Source: Desulfobacteraceae bacterium
GTDB lineage: Bacteria; Desulfobacterota; Desulfobacteria; Desulfobacterales; Desulfobacteraceae
Length of the DNA stretch: 8,928 nucleotides
Reading direction: 5' to 3'
Assembly (NCBI GenBank): GCA_015486915.1
Contig: WFQS01000489.1
Location: forward strand, 1 to 8,928
Part shown: in pieces, positions 1-5,922 of the stretch
How the letters are laid out: each line of letters starts with the position of its first letter
Position numbering within the stretch: position 1 is the stretch's first letter
Notes under the pieces: model-generated
Seen by the model: only the letters and a program-made list of their open reading frames with translations
What the model was told of the DNA's origin: nothing
Databases searched by the model: none
Made by a program: the position numbers and the translations under genes

Positions 1-131
1 ATATAGTATATTGATGCTATTTATCCGGTCAAATTTATAATTGACAGACCAGTAATGAATCAATTATTCATCACTATAGTTTATACTGAGATTTTATGTC
101 AATATCATTTCATATAAAAATTTTCACAGTT

Positions 132-257
132 AGATCTTGATAAACCTGTAAAAAGTCCGATTTTGCGGTTTTTAACGCTGTAACATACTGAAATTATTAA
201 TAGCAATTATAGCATTTTCGACTTTTTACGAGACCATCAGATCTTGATTTGCCTGTA
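132..257. repeat. Inverted repeat GTAAAAAGTC/GACTTTTTAC inside a direct repeat
   Basis: GTAAAAAGTC at 148-157 is the exact reverse complement of GACTTTTTAC at 220-229. Outside the arms, AGATCTTGAT is found at 132-141 and again at 239-248, each followed nine bases later by the end of a CCTGTA block (145-150 and 252-257), so the whole looks like a palindromic unit flanked by a direct repeat. From memory, intergenic repeats with CTCGTAAAAAGTC-type ends are scattered through Desulfobacterales genomes, and this could be a degenerate member. There is no coding capacity, so it would be a non-autonomous or structural repeat. Confidence 0.55.
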
Positions 258-358
258 TTCACCTGTAGCAAAAGCTGTCAAGAAACTATTTTGTGTCAGA
301 ATTTTTGATTATCTGATCAGAACTAAAGCTTTAATCCAGCCCGGCCTCATGGCAGTTT

Positions 359-470
359 ATATGAAACTCCTGTAAAGTACCTTAAATTCTTAGAGTTGGC
401 TGCGCGCCTTCGGCCCATTTTTTGTTGTGAGGCTGTCTGAGAGTCTTCAGATCGGCTTCATGGCCGTTAT
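359..470 (+). repeat. Left arm of long inverted repeat framing the accessory block
   Basis: This stretch matches the reverse complement of 3374-3501 along nearly its whole length. ATATGAAACTCCTG (359-372), then AGAGTTGGCT followed by GCGCCTTCGGCCC, then the 42-bp core at 429-470 that starts GAGGC and ends CATGGCCGTTAT. The right arm is about 16 bases longer, mainly between the GGCCC block and the core. A shorter related piece, GGCCTCATGGCAGTTTAT, lies just upstream at 343-360. The arms differ by scattered substitutions, so the duplication is not recent. Confidence 0.75.
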
Positions 471-533
471 AAAAGGAGTATATTTGCCAGGGTTGAATTT
501 ATAAGTCTGATTTTGTGGAAACGGGAAATATCC

Positions 534-890
534 ATGGTAGTGGGACAGAAAAAATGGGAGGCTTTATGGCGTCGAATGCAAGATTGCGGCATTCAAAAAG
601 AAGATATTGAAGAAAAATTTATCAAAGGATCGGGCAGGGGAGGCCAAAAAGTCAATAAAACATCCTCAGCAGTATTTATAAGGCATATCCCAACTGGTAT
701 TTCAGTTAAGTGCGGCTCTGACCGCTCTCAGCATATTAACAGGTTCCTTGCGCTGAGACGTCTTGTGGACAGTATCGATAATGCAGGCTCAGAATCGAAG
801 TCGGAAAATATGCGGAAAATCGGGAGGATCAGAAAACAGAAAAAAAAGAGGAAAAAAAGATCCAGAATAAAAAAGGAAAATCATGAATAG
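534..890 (+). CDS. Stand-alone class I release factor-domain protein (GGQ), probable ribosome rescue factor
   Basis: The 118-residue product carries the catalytic core of class I peptide chain release factors and none of their codon-recognition domains. The GGQ motif is at residues 36-38 within [14 protein letters not shown], the signature that places water in the ribosomal peptidyl-transferase centre. It is followed by a conserved [12 protein letters not shown] segment and a very basic tail (about 96-114, rich in Lys and Arg). ArfB/YaeJ proteins use such a tail to enter the empty mRNA channel, so hydrolysis of peptidyl-tRNA on stalled ribosomes is the likely role. I chose ATG 534; a TTG at 513 in the same frame would add seven residues, and neither has a strong ribosome binding site. 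It could instead be one of the release-factor-like paralogues of unknown target. It sits just inside the left repeat arm, ahead of toxin-antitoxin genes. Confidence 0.85.
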   Translation: MVVGQKKWEALWRRMQDCGIQKEDIEEKFIKGSGRGGQKVNKTSSAVFIRHIPTGISVKCGSDRSQHINRFLALRRLVDSIDNAGSESKSENMRKIGRIRKQKKKRKKRSRIKKENHE

Positions 891-977
891 AAAAACAGGT
901 TAACAGACCGATAAAGCTGCATTACATATTGTCAATGAAGCTGCAAAAGATAATTATTCCATCATGCTATTTGCAAA

Positions 978-1358
978 ATGTTTCCGGAAGCCATTTTGAT
1001 TGAAGCAAGTGTGATGAATCAAGACTGTTTAACGACACAGATCCCGGATTACTACACTATTGCAATCCGGAAACGTCAGTTCTATCCAAAGATTGATGAG
1101 ACTATCATCCATTTGCGTAAAAAATCTTGGTACACATTAATTCAGCGGGAAAAATATGTAAAGTTTGGGAACCAATCACTTTTTTTTGTTGTCCCCGAAT
1201 TTGCCCTGGCTGACATGCTGAAATTCCGGGATGGTTGGGTTCCTGACCTATATGATATTGAGTTTGATGAAATGGATGCCGAACTCTTTAACATGGCCTG
1301 CAAAGATTTAGACCTTGATCCGGAAATCAAAAATGAATTTGCTCTTGTACATGGCTAA
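978..1358 (+). CDS. Uncharacterised protein resembling the C-terminal part of AbiEi-type antitoxins; possibly 5'-truncated
   Basis: The 126-residue reading frame is acidic towards its end and has no signal or membrane segment. The segment PEFALADMLKFRDG (about residues 73-86), followed by a PDLYDIEFDEMDAELF stretch, is reminiscent of the PEKALADxL region of AbiEi-family antitoxins, which repress abiE-type operons and neutralise the AbiEii nucleotidyltransferase. The helix-turn-helix part expected in front is missing, and no AbiEii gene follows. Upstream, another frame (904-978) reads DKAALHIVNEAAKD and runs into this one at an AAAA tract (975-978); one more A there would join the two frames. 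The gene may therefore be a frameshifted remnant, or start at ATG 978. There is no good Shine-Dalgarno for 978. Family assignment is weak. Confidence 0.4.
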   Translation: MFPEAILIEASVMNQDCLTTQIPDYYTIAIRKRQFYPKIDETIIHLRKKSWYTLIQREKYVKFGNQSLFFVVPEFALADMLKFRDGWVPDLYDIEFDEMDAELFNMACKDLDLDPEIKNEFALVHG

Positions 1359-1379
1359 CAAATTTGTTATCATAGGCCT

Positions 1380-1564
1380 ATGAAATGGGAAATTATCTGT
1401 TACAGCTCAAAATTGGAAAATGATATTATGAATTTATCAGACGGTTTATTGGCAAAAAAAATTATGCTCAACTCATTTGAAAAAAGACCCGGAGGACACC
1501 ACGTAATGGGATAAAAATAGCCAACAACCGAATGAAAGAGGTGATAAACAATGAAACATTCTGA
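1380..1564 (+). pseudogene. higB: Remnant of a HigB/Gp49-like RelE-superfamily toxin (internal deletion plus frameshift)
   Basis: ATG 1380 opens a 44-codon frame (stop at 1512-1514) that begins like phage-Gp49/HigB mRNA interferases, with MKWEIICYS and LSDGLLAK. It then jumps straight to IMLNSFEKK, which in full-length relatives lies near the C-terminus (…VMLHSFxKKT). About 55-60 central residues, including the catalytic core, are missing. From the A-run at about 1483-1488 the C-terminal homology continues in another frame: TRRTPRNGIKIANNRMKEV and onward to TGA 1562-1564, which overlaps the antitoxin start by 14 bases as in an intact higBA pair. One additional A in the run would restore that frame, but the central deletion would remain. 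The toxin is almost certainly inactive. Family lengths and the alignment are from memory. Confidence 0.75.
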
Positions 1565-1841
1565 GCTAAAAGCAAAAGCATTAAACAATACCGCCGTAAA
1601 AAAGGCCTACGATTCATTAGAATTAGAATTTTCTTTACTTGGAGAACTTCTAAAAGCAAGACAAAAGGCAGGAATGAGCCAGGCTGAAATAGCGAAGAGA
1701 ATGGGCACAAAAGCTCCTGCCGTTACACGGTTAGAATCATCTTTGGGTAGTGGTAAACATTCACCGTCAATATCCACACTTAAAAAATATGCAAACGCTT
1801 TGGGGTATCATTTGACAATTAAGCTTGTGGCAGATAGTTGA
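1551..1841 (+). CDS. higA: HigA-type XRE-family antitoxin
   Basis: This 96-residue protein has a Cro/C1-type helix-turn-helix at about residues 33-63 (LLKARQKAGMSQAEIAKRMG, then APAVTRLES). It is followed by the SPSISTLKKYANALGYHLTIKLV ending usual in HigA proteins that partner Gp49-like HigB toxins. Such antitoxins bind the toxin and repress their own operon. The start is well supported: AGAGGTGA lies about six bases upstream, inside the toxin remnant, which is the normal translationally coupled arrangement of toxin-first higBA operons. The reading frame looks intact although the toxin is destroyed, so it may survive as an orphan DNA-binding regulator or as an antidote to related toxins elsewhere. 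Confidence 0.85.
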   Translation: MKHSELKAKALNNTAVKKAYDSLELEFSLLGELLKARQKAGMSQAEIAKRMGTKAPAVTRLESSLGSGKHSPSISTLKKYANALGYHLTIKLVADS

Positions 1842-1932
1842 AAAATTTATAACGAATAAGGCCTTTGTGAAGAGCGAACCATGACCTCATCAGCCTCTTA
1901 CCGGCTGGGCAGATGCAGATAAATAAATTGAC

Positions 1933-2499
1933 ATGAAAAATATAGATGAAAAAAGTCTACAAAACGCTTATCGCTTATTTGATACAGGTGAGATTGACAA
2001 AATCGAAACCGGTACAACAAAAGGATTACAACAGATACACAGCCATCTCTTTGACAAACTATATAATTTTGCAGGACAAATACGCAAAAAAAATATTTCA
2101 AAAGGAAATTTCAGGTTTGCAAACACTTTGTATCTGAATGAAATTTTGTCAAAAATTGAGCAAATGCAAGAAAACACATTTGAAGAAATCGTTGCTAAAT
2201 ATGTAGAAATGAATATTGCTCATCCCTTTATGGAAGGTAATGGCAGGGCATTGCGGATATGGCTGGATATGATTTTAAAAAAGAGGCTGGGAAAAGTGGT
2301 GAATTGGCAGTATGTTGACAAAACACTTTATTTACAGGCCATGGAAAGAAGTCCCATTAACGATTTGGAAATAAGAACGTTGCTGTCAGTTAATTTAACT
2401 GAAGGAATAGACAATCGAGAAATTATATTTAAGGGTATAGAGCAATCCTACTATTATGAAGGTTACAACAAAAAATATGATGATGAAAATGTATCGTAA
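1933..2499 (+). CDS. fic: Class III Fic-domain AMP-transferase (NmFic-like), self-inhibited toxin
   Basis: Fic enzymes transfer AMP from ATP to hydroxyl side chains of target proteins. The active-site motif HPFMEGNGR is complete at residues 97-105, with His97 as the catalytic base and the anion-binding GNGR loop. The C-terminus contains S172-YYY-E176-G177, matching the S/TxxxE(G/N) inhibitory motif of class III Fic proteins, in which a terminal helix blocks ATP binding until it is displaced. Length (188 residues) and sequence, including the [14 protein letters not shown] ending, closely resemble Neisseria meningitidis NmFic as I remember it; that enzyme modifies DNA gyrase. Toxin and antitoxin function are thus in one chain and no partner gene is needed. 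The start matches the family N-terminus (MKxIDE), but I see no Shine-Dalgarno sequence before it. Confidence 0.92.
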   Translation: MKNIDEKSLQNAYRLFDTGEIDKIETGTTKGLQQIHSHLFDKLYNFAGQIRKKNISKGNFRFANTLYLNEILSKIEQMQENTFEEIVAKYVEMNIAHPFMEGNGRALRIWLDMILKKRLGKVVNWQYVDKTLYLQAMERSPINDLEIRTLLSVNLTEGIDNREIIFKGIEQSYYYEGYNKKYDDENVS

Positions 2500-2691
2500 T
2501 TTGAAAAATAATCGTTTCAAAATGCGGCACGCTTCATATCCGTAACCATTGGGCATCATCCATATCCACTTGCTCTATATTCCTTCTTGCAGAAAAATAC
2601 AAAAAAGCTTTACCTGACCCGGACAAGCCGGAACCAAAACGGATCTTGTAATTCTTTGGGGTTATTCTACAGTTCCGGCACGCTGTTTTTT
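2500..2691. other. Intergenic stretch with a startless open frame
   Basis: Between Fic and the convergent repeat protein lies a stop-to-stop frame on the plus strand (2505-2651) that reads HIRNHW near its beginning and ends AEKYKKALPDPDKPEPKRIL. The ending looks protein-like, but there is no ATG, GTG or TTG early enough and no recognisable domain, so it is at most the tail of a decayed gene. A weak ACAG/CTGT stem followed by eight T at 2670-2692 could end rightward transcription from fic. Confidence 0.35.
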
Positions 2692-3123
2692 TTAAAATGC
2701 TCCTAACTGGCATTGTTTTATTTTTAATCCTTTTTTTTCACATGCCGATGCAATGTCTGGTTTTTTTATTTTCAGTTCCTCTGCAATTTTCCAGCAGGCT
2801 GAGCAGGTAATTCTTTTATCTTTAGCAGCATTATTAATTGCATTATCAAGTTCTTCGGATATTGTTAAATCTTTCTGCAGGATATTCCACTGGGGCTCAT
2901 ATCCAAACAGGCCGAGGCTGCATTTTGTAAGTCTTAATTCCAGTAGATCAGCCTGAACACCGGCTTCACGAGGCAGTATCCCAAGTTTTTCTGCAACAGC
3001 ATGAACAGCTGCACAGGTTATCTTTCCATTTTTTGATTTGTTTTTAAGTGCCATGACAATTGTTTCATCAATTTTTTTGTCCTGATGTTTCTTAGCATAA
3101 TGTCCTGCGTCTTCGTGTGTCAT
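2692..3123 (-). CDS. Protein of two tandem cysteine-containing repeats, function unknown
   Basis: The 143-residue soluble protein consists of two similar modules. Repeat 1 runs from ITC (Cys37) to KCSLGLFG (Cys68), repeat 2 from ITC (Cys107) to QCQLGAF (Cys138). In both, the two cysteines are exactly 31 residues apart, with an A(V/I)AE(K/E)L(G/K)I helix between them and an xLxLxxC or xLKIKQC strand before the second Cys. Cys110 and Cys128 are extra in repeat 2. Single-repeat relatives with a CQLGxFG ending seem familiar from Desulfobacterales and other anaerobes, but I know of no function; DNA or metal binding is possible. I prefer the start at 3123 because AAGGA lies eight bases upstream; the ATG at 3132 sits on top of that ribosome binding site. 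It is the only leftward gene within the repeat-framed block. Confidence 0.7.
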   Translation of the reverse strand: MTHEDAGHYAKKHQDKKIDETIVMALKNKSKNGKITCAAVHAVAEKLGILPREAGVQADLLELRLTKCSLGLFGYEPQWNILQKDLTISEELDNAINNAAKDKRITCSACWKIAEELKIKKPDIASACEKKGLKIKQCQLGAF

Positions 3124-3596
3124 TTTAATCATCCTTAAATATGGTTAGCTGTTGTTAATATTATTCAAAAGACTCAAAATATTTACAATATATCCATTGG
3201 ATATTCTTTATTTTAAACTCCTGCAAATTATATTCTGATAGAATTGTCACCTGCCTCTTACCTGTAAATATTTTTATATTCTATCGAGTTAATAAATATT
3301 TCAGCAGGTTTGATTTTTAATGTCAGGTCTTATGTTTAATGTTTCGTTGCAGCCTGATTTATGATATTTCCTTATAAATTGCCATGAGGTCGATCTGGAG
3401 ACTCTCAGGCTGCCTCTAAGAACCAAAGATTCTGACAAATATAGGGCCGAAGGCGCGAAGCCAACTCTTATCCTTAAAGGAACTTAGCAGGAGTTTCATA
3501 TAAAAATTTGTATAATAACTTAATTATTAATTATTAGTCAATGATTTAGAAACGATGCAGAAATAATTTTATAATAATCTATTTTAAGGACTGCGT
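3124..3596. other. Intergenic stretch holding the right inverted-repeat arm
   Basis: No gene is visible. It contains the divergent starts of the two-repeat protein and the dikinase regulator. The right repeat arm occupies 3374-3501. Two TATAAT hexamers at 3511-3516 and 3570-3575 are candidate -10 boxes for the regulator gene; neither has a good -35 at 17 bases, so the promoter is not settled. Confidence 0.5.
3374..3501 (-). repeat. Right arm of long inverted repeat framing the accessory block
   Basis: Read on the minus strand this begins ATATGAAACTCCTG (3501-3488), continues through AAGAGTTGGCT and GCGCCTTCGGCCC, and ends with a 43-bp version of the core (3416-3374) from GAGGC to CATGGCAATTTAT. 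It therefore matches 359-470 in inverted orientation. It carries about 16 extra bases between the GGCCC block and the core. Confidence 0.75.
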
Positions 3597-4451
3597 ATGA
3601 GTTTAATTGAAAAAGTAGGCAATGGTGATTTTCATATGGTTTATGTTGTATCCTGCGGAGAGGGAATTAATGCTTATCATCTTGTTCAGAGCGCCCTTGT
3701 CCAGTTTCCCGATAATGATATAAGTGTTATTAAAGTCCCCCATATCCGTACTGAAATTCAGGTTGATAACCTTATTGAAAAAATAAAAAATGCAGAAAAT
3801 CTTATTGTACACACAATAGTTAATGAGGACCTTAGAAAACATCTTTCAAGGCAGGGTATGAAACATGGCATTGTCACCATTGACCTGATGGGTCCTGTTC
3901 TGGCAAAAATTGAAACATTTCTTGAGCAGAGGCCCATTGCACAGCCGGGTCTTTACAGAAGAATCCATAAAGTTGATCTGGACCAGGTGTCAGCTATTGA
4001 ATTTGCCCTTGCCCATGACGACGGAGTAAACCCCGAAGGCCTTCCTGAAAGTGAGATTATTCTTGTGGGAGTTTCAAGGGCCGGGAAAACTCCGCTTTCC
4101 ATGTATCTTGCCGTGCTTGGATGGAAAACGTCAAATGTTCCTCTTGTCATAGGAATTCCAATGCCTGAAGTGTTGAAAACAATTGACCGCAGGAGGATTA
4201 TTGCATTAAATATAAGTGTTGATCAGCTCATGGCGCACAGGAGAATGCGGCAGGATTCCCTCGGCACTTCAGACATGTATTCATATACAACGAGATCTGA
4301 AATTGAAATTGAAATAGAAAAAGCCCGCAGGTATTATATTACCCAGGGGTATTCAATGGTTGATGTAAGTAATAAACCCATAGAAACCAGTGCCGAAGAA
4401 ATTATAGAAATGATAACAAGACGGTTTAAGTCAAAGGCGCATAAAAGATAA
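3597..4451 (+). CDS. Pyruvate phosphate dikinase / PEP synthase regulatory protein (DUF299 bifunctional kinase-pyrophosphorylase)
   Basis: Members of this family switch pyruvate phosphate dikinase or pyruvate, water dikinase off by ADP-dependent phosphorylation of an active-site Thr and on again by phosphate-dependent removal, so they control PEP formation in the cytoplasm. The 284-residue length is typical. Visible landmarks are the AIEFALAHDDG motif (133-143), the P-loop-like GVSRAGKTPLS (158-168; usually VSRTSKTP), and the YSYTTRSEI…RRYY segment (228-247). The C-terminal SMVDVSNKPIETSAEEI matches the family's VDVT…SIEETA ending. AAGGA six bases before ATG 3597 supports the start. Which dikinase is the target cannot be told from the window, so I give no symbol. 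It stands alone, flanked by repeat copies on both sides. Confidence 0.93.
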   Translation: MSLIEKVGNGDFHMVYVVSCGEGINAYHLVQSALVQFPDNDISVIKVPHIRTEIQVDNLIEKIKNAENLIVHTIVNEDLRKHLSRQGMKHGIVTIDLMGPVLAKIETFLEQRPIAQPGLYRRIHKVDLDQVSAIEFALAHDDGVNPEGLPESEIILVGVSRAGKTPLSMYLAVLGWKTSNVPLVIGIPMPEVLKTIDRRRIIALNISVDQLMAHRRMRQDSLGTSDMYSYTTRSEIEIEIEKARRYYITQGYSMVDVSNKPIETSAEEIIEMITRRFKSKAHKR

Positions 4452-4473
4452 GCATTTGAATCTCTGATGTCTT

Positions 4474-4515
4474 GAGGCATCGCAGCGCAGTTCAGATCTG
4501 CCTCATGGCGGTTAT
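4474..4515 (+). repeat. 42-bp structured repeat, copy 3
   Basis: The unit starts GAGGC, has 12 variable bases, then TTCAGATC and TGCCTCATGGCGGTTAT. It shows two competing hairpins: GAGGCA with TGCCTC, and CTGCC-TCAT-GGCGG. The last 25 bases differ from copy 4 by a single base. Confidence 0.75.
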
Positions 4516-4568
4516 AAGAAAGAGCTCATTTTTGACGGAGTAACTGATGCTCTTTATATGTTCGTTGA

Positions 4569-4610
4569 GAGGCACTGTAACGCTGTTCAGATCTGCCTCA
4601 TGGCAGTTAT
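4569..4610 (+). repeat. 42-bp structured repeat, copy 4
   Basis: It has the same architecture and length as the unit 95 bases upstream, with CTGCC-TCAT-GGCAG as a perfect five-pair stem. It ends only 15 bases before the membrane protein gene at 4626, so it would lie in that gene's leader or promoter. Confidence 0.75.
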
Positions 4611-4625
4611 TTAAAATTAAATTTA

Positions 4626-5066
4626 ATGGAAATCCCTAAAGTGAATCCATACACTGATAATTATTGTTCACATAAAAATTATACGGACAAAGCCCGGGAC
4701 AAAGACCCTGAAAATAGTGATGAAAGGCGCTGTAAGATTGATATATGGGTAAAAATGCTTAATTTTTTTAATTTTTTGTCATGGGCTTTAATTGCTGTAA
4801 TTTTTATTGTGTTTGAAAGGGCAAGACCCCAGTTCGTAAGTTTTTTTGATAGATTTTATAAACTAAAACTCAGGGTTGACTGGGATATTAAATTTTTGGA
4901 TTATCTCCTCTGGCTTGTTGTGGTTTGCATTATCATAAGCGTCTCAGGTCTTTTATTGAGTATAGCCAGGGCAAGGCGTAAAGAAGACTATAATATTTAT
5001 GGACTTGTGGTTATGGGACTTTTGTCACTTGGGTTTCTCGTTGGAGTGGAGGTGTTTCTGCTCTGA
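4626..5066 (+). CDS. Membrane protein with three predicted helices, function unknown
   Basis: The 146-residue protein has a polar, charged N-terminal region (1-40) and three hydrophobic segments at about 44-64, 91-112 and 124-146, with an ARARRK stretch between the second and third that should face the cytoplasm. The pattern NPY near the start, a WALIAV…FERARPQ first helix, a KLKLRVDWD loop and a charged RARRKEDYNIYG linker resembles a small protein I associate with Desulfobacterales, but no function is known to me. ATG 4626 has no clear Shine-Dalgarno sequence; an internal ATG at 4752 would keep all three helices. It is the first of three closely spaced genes. Confidence 0.65.
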   Translation: MEIPKVNPYTDNYCSHKNYTDKARDKDPENSDERRCKIDIWVKMLNFFNFLSWALIAVIFIVFERARPQFVSFFDRFYKLKLRVDWDIKFLDYLLWLVVVCIIISVSGLLLSIARARRKEDYNIYGLVVMGLLSLGFLVGVEVFLL

Positions 5067-5148
5067 TTCTTTTAAGTTAGTTTTGTCTGTTGCCGATATG
5101 ATTTTTATAAAAATTAACTTTATAAGTTTTTGGATTTGGTGTGTAATT

Positions 5149-5922
5149 GTGAAAACGATATTATTTTCCATTGTGTTTTTTTTGCTCATACCCTCATTTT
5201 CCCATGCCAGGGATTATATGGTTCAGTTTCAGCGTGAATATTACAGGGAACAGGTAGCTGATTCAATCCATCACAGTAAATTATACCATGCTCTTCAAGT
5301 TGATTCTCCATCAGGTTCAAAACTTCTTGTTCTTAATGGGGATAATCCTGAATACAGAATATGGTTGAGGGAGTATCTTGTTCATTACAAAAAACTCATT
5401 ATCAATGTTCCTGATAGTGAGGATGAAAATTTCAGGACTGCCATGGAGTTTAAAATTAATATCACGGATGTATACCCGATTGATGGGAAAAAATGGAAAC
5501 AAAGCGAATCCGGGATGGGTTCCATGCCTGCTTTTAAGGGGCAGAAGCATGTCCTTATTGTGGATGACAACATGAAAAGAAGAAAATTGCAGAAACTTAT
5601 TGTGAACAACCTTGGTTATCCTGCCACCCTTTCTGCCAATGGAATTGATGCTTTGAAAATGTTCAGAATGCAGCCGGATAAATTTTTTATGGTTATTACA
5701 GAGAATAAAATTCCCGGTATGAGCGGTACAGATCTTATTAAACACTTAGTCAAAGACAATCCAAACCTGCCTGTAATACTTGGAACAGGATACAACAGAA
5801 AAGTAAAATTGGGTAACAACACCGGGGATCTCTTTGCAGGGGCAAACAAAATTATTGTAAAATCACCTGTTTTAGAAGAATTGTCAAAATCGATTATAAA
5901 ATTATTGGGTAGGAAGGCATGA
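5149..5922 (+). CDS. Signal-peptide-bearing protein with a C-terminal degenerate receiver domain
   Basis: From GTG 5149 the 257-residue product starts with a classic signal peptide (KTILFSIVFFLLIPSFSHA, cleavage likely after residue 20). A region without recognised domain follows (about 21-130), then a response-regulator receiver fold (133-253). In the receiver, HVLIVDDN gives the acidic pair D139/D140, LGTGY the conserved Thr213, and IIVKSP the conserved Lys238 (with Ser for the usual Pro). The phospho-acceptor position in MVITENKIPGMSG is Glu185 instead of Asp, so normal phosphorylation is not expected. The frame is open further upstream (ATG 5098, ATG 4999), but only the GTG start gives a normal signal peptide; a start at 5098 would make the hydrophobic part a longer anchor. 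Receivers act in the cytoplasm, so the signal peptide is odd. The gene overlaps the next by the ATGA arrangement. Confidence 0.7.
   Translation: MKTILFSIVFFLLIPSFSHARDYMVQFQREYYREQVADSIHHSKLYHALQVDSPSGSKLLVLNGDNPEYRIWLREYLVHYKKLIINVPDSEDENFRTAMEFKINITDVYPIDGKKWKQSESGMGSMPAFKGQKHVLIVDDNMKRRKLQKLIVNNLGYPATLSANGIDALKMFRMQPDKFFMVITENKIPGMSGTDLIKHLVKDNPNLPVILGTGYNRKVKLGNNTGDLFAGANKIIVKSPVLEELSKSIIKLLGRKA

Larger units (their letters stand above)
1..512. other. AT-rich intergenic stretch with repeats, no gene seen
   Basis: I see no convincing coding region on either strand here. The first 120 bases are very AT-rich and unstructured to my eye. The stretch from about 132 to 257 holds an inverted repeat flanked by a direct repeat, and 343-470 holds the left copy of the long repeat that reappears inverted at 3374-3501. 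The release-factor-like gene begins only about 60 bases after that repeat, so its promoter probably lies in or near the repeat. Confidence 0.6.

Noticed and set aside
132..470. CRISPR array
   Set aside because: There are no regularly spaced identical repeats with unique spacers; the repeats are few, divergent and differently oriented.
1842..1932. Separate small gene between higA and fic
   Set aside because: The only starts give peptides of a few residues without a ribosome binding site; nothing recognisable.
359..4610. Integron cassette array with the repeats as attC sites
   Set aside because: The repeats lack the paired RYYYAAC/GTTRRRY core sites, occur in both orientations, do not separate individual genes, and no integrase is seen.
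4999..5148. Longer N-terminus of the receiver protein, overlapping the membrane protein gene
   Set aside because: The overlap region is explained by the third helix of the membrane protein in another frame, and only GTG 5149 yields a normal signal peptide. ATG 5098 remains possible.
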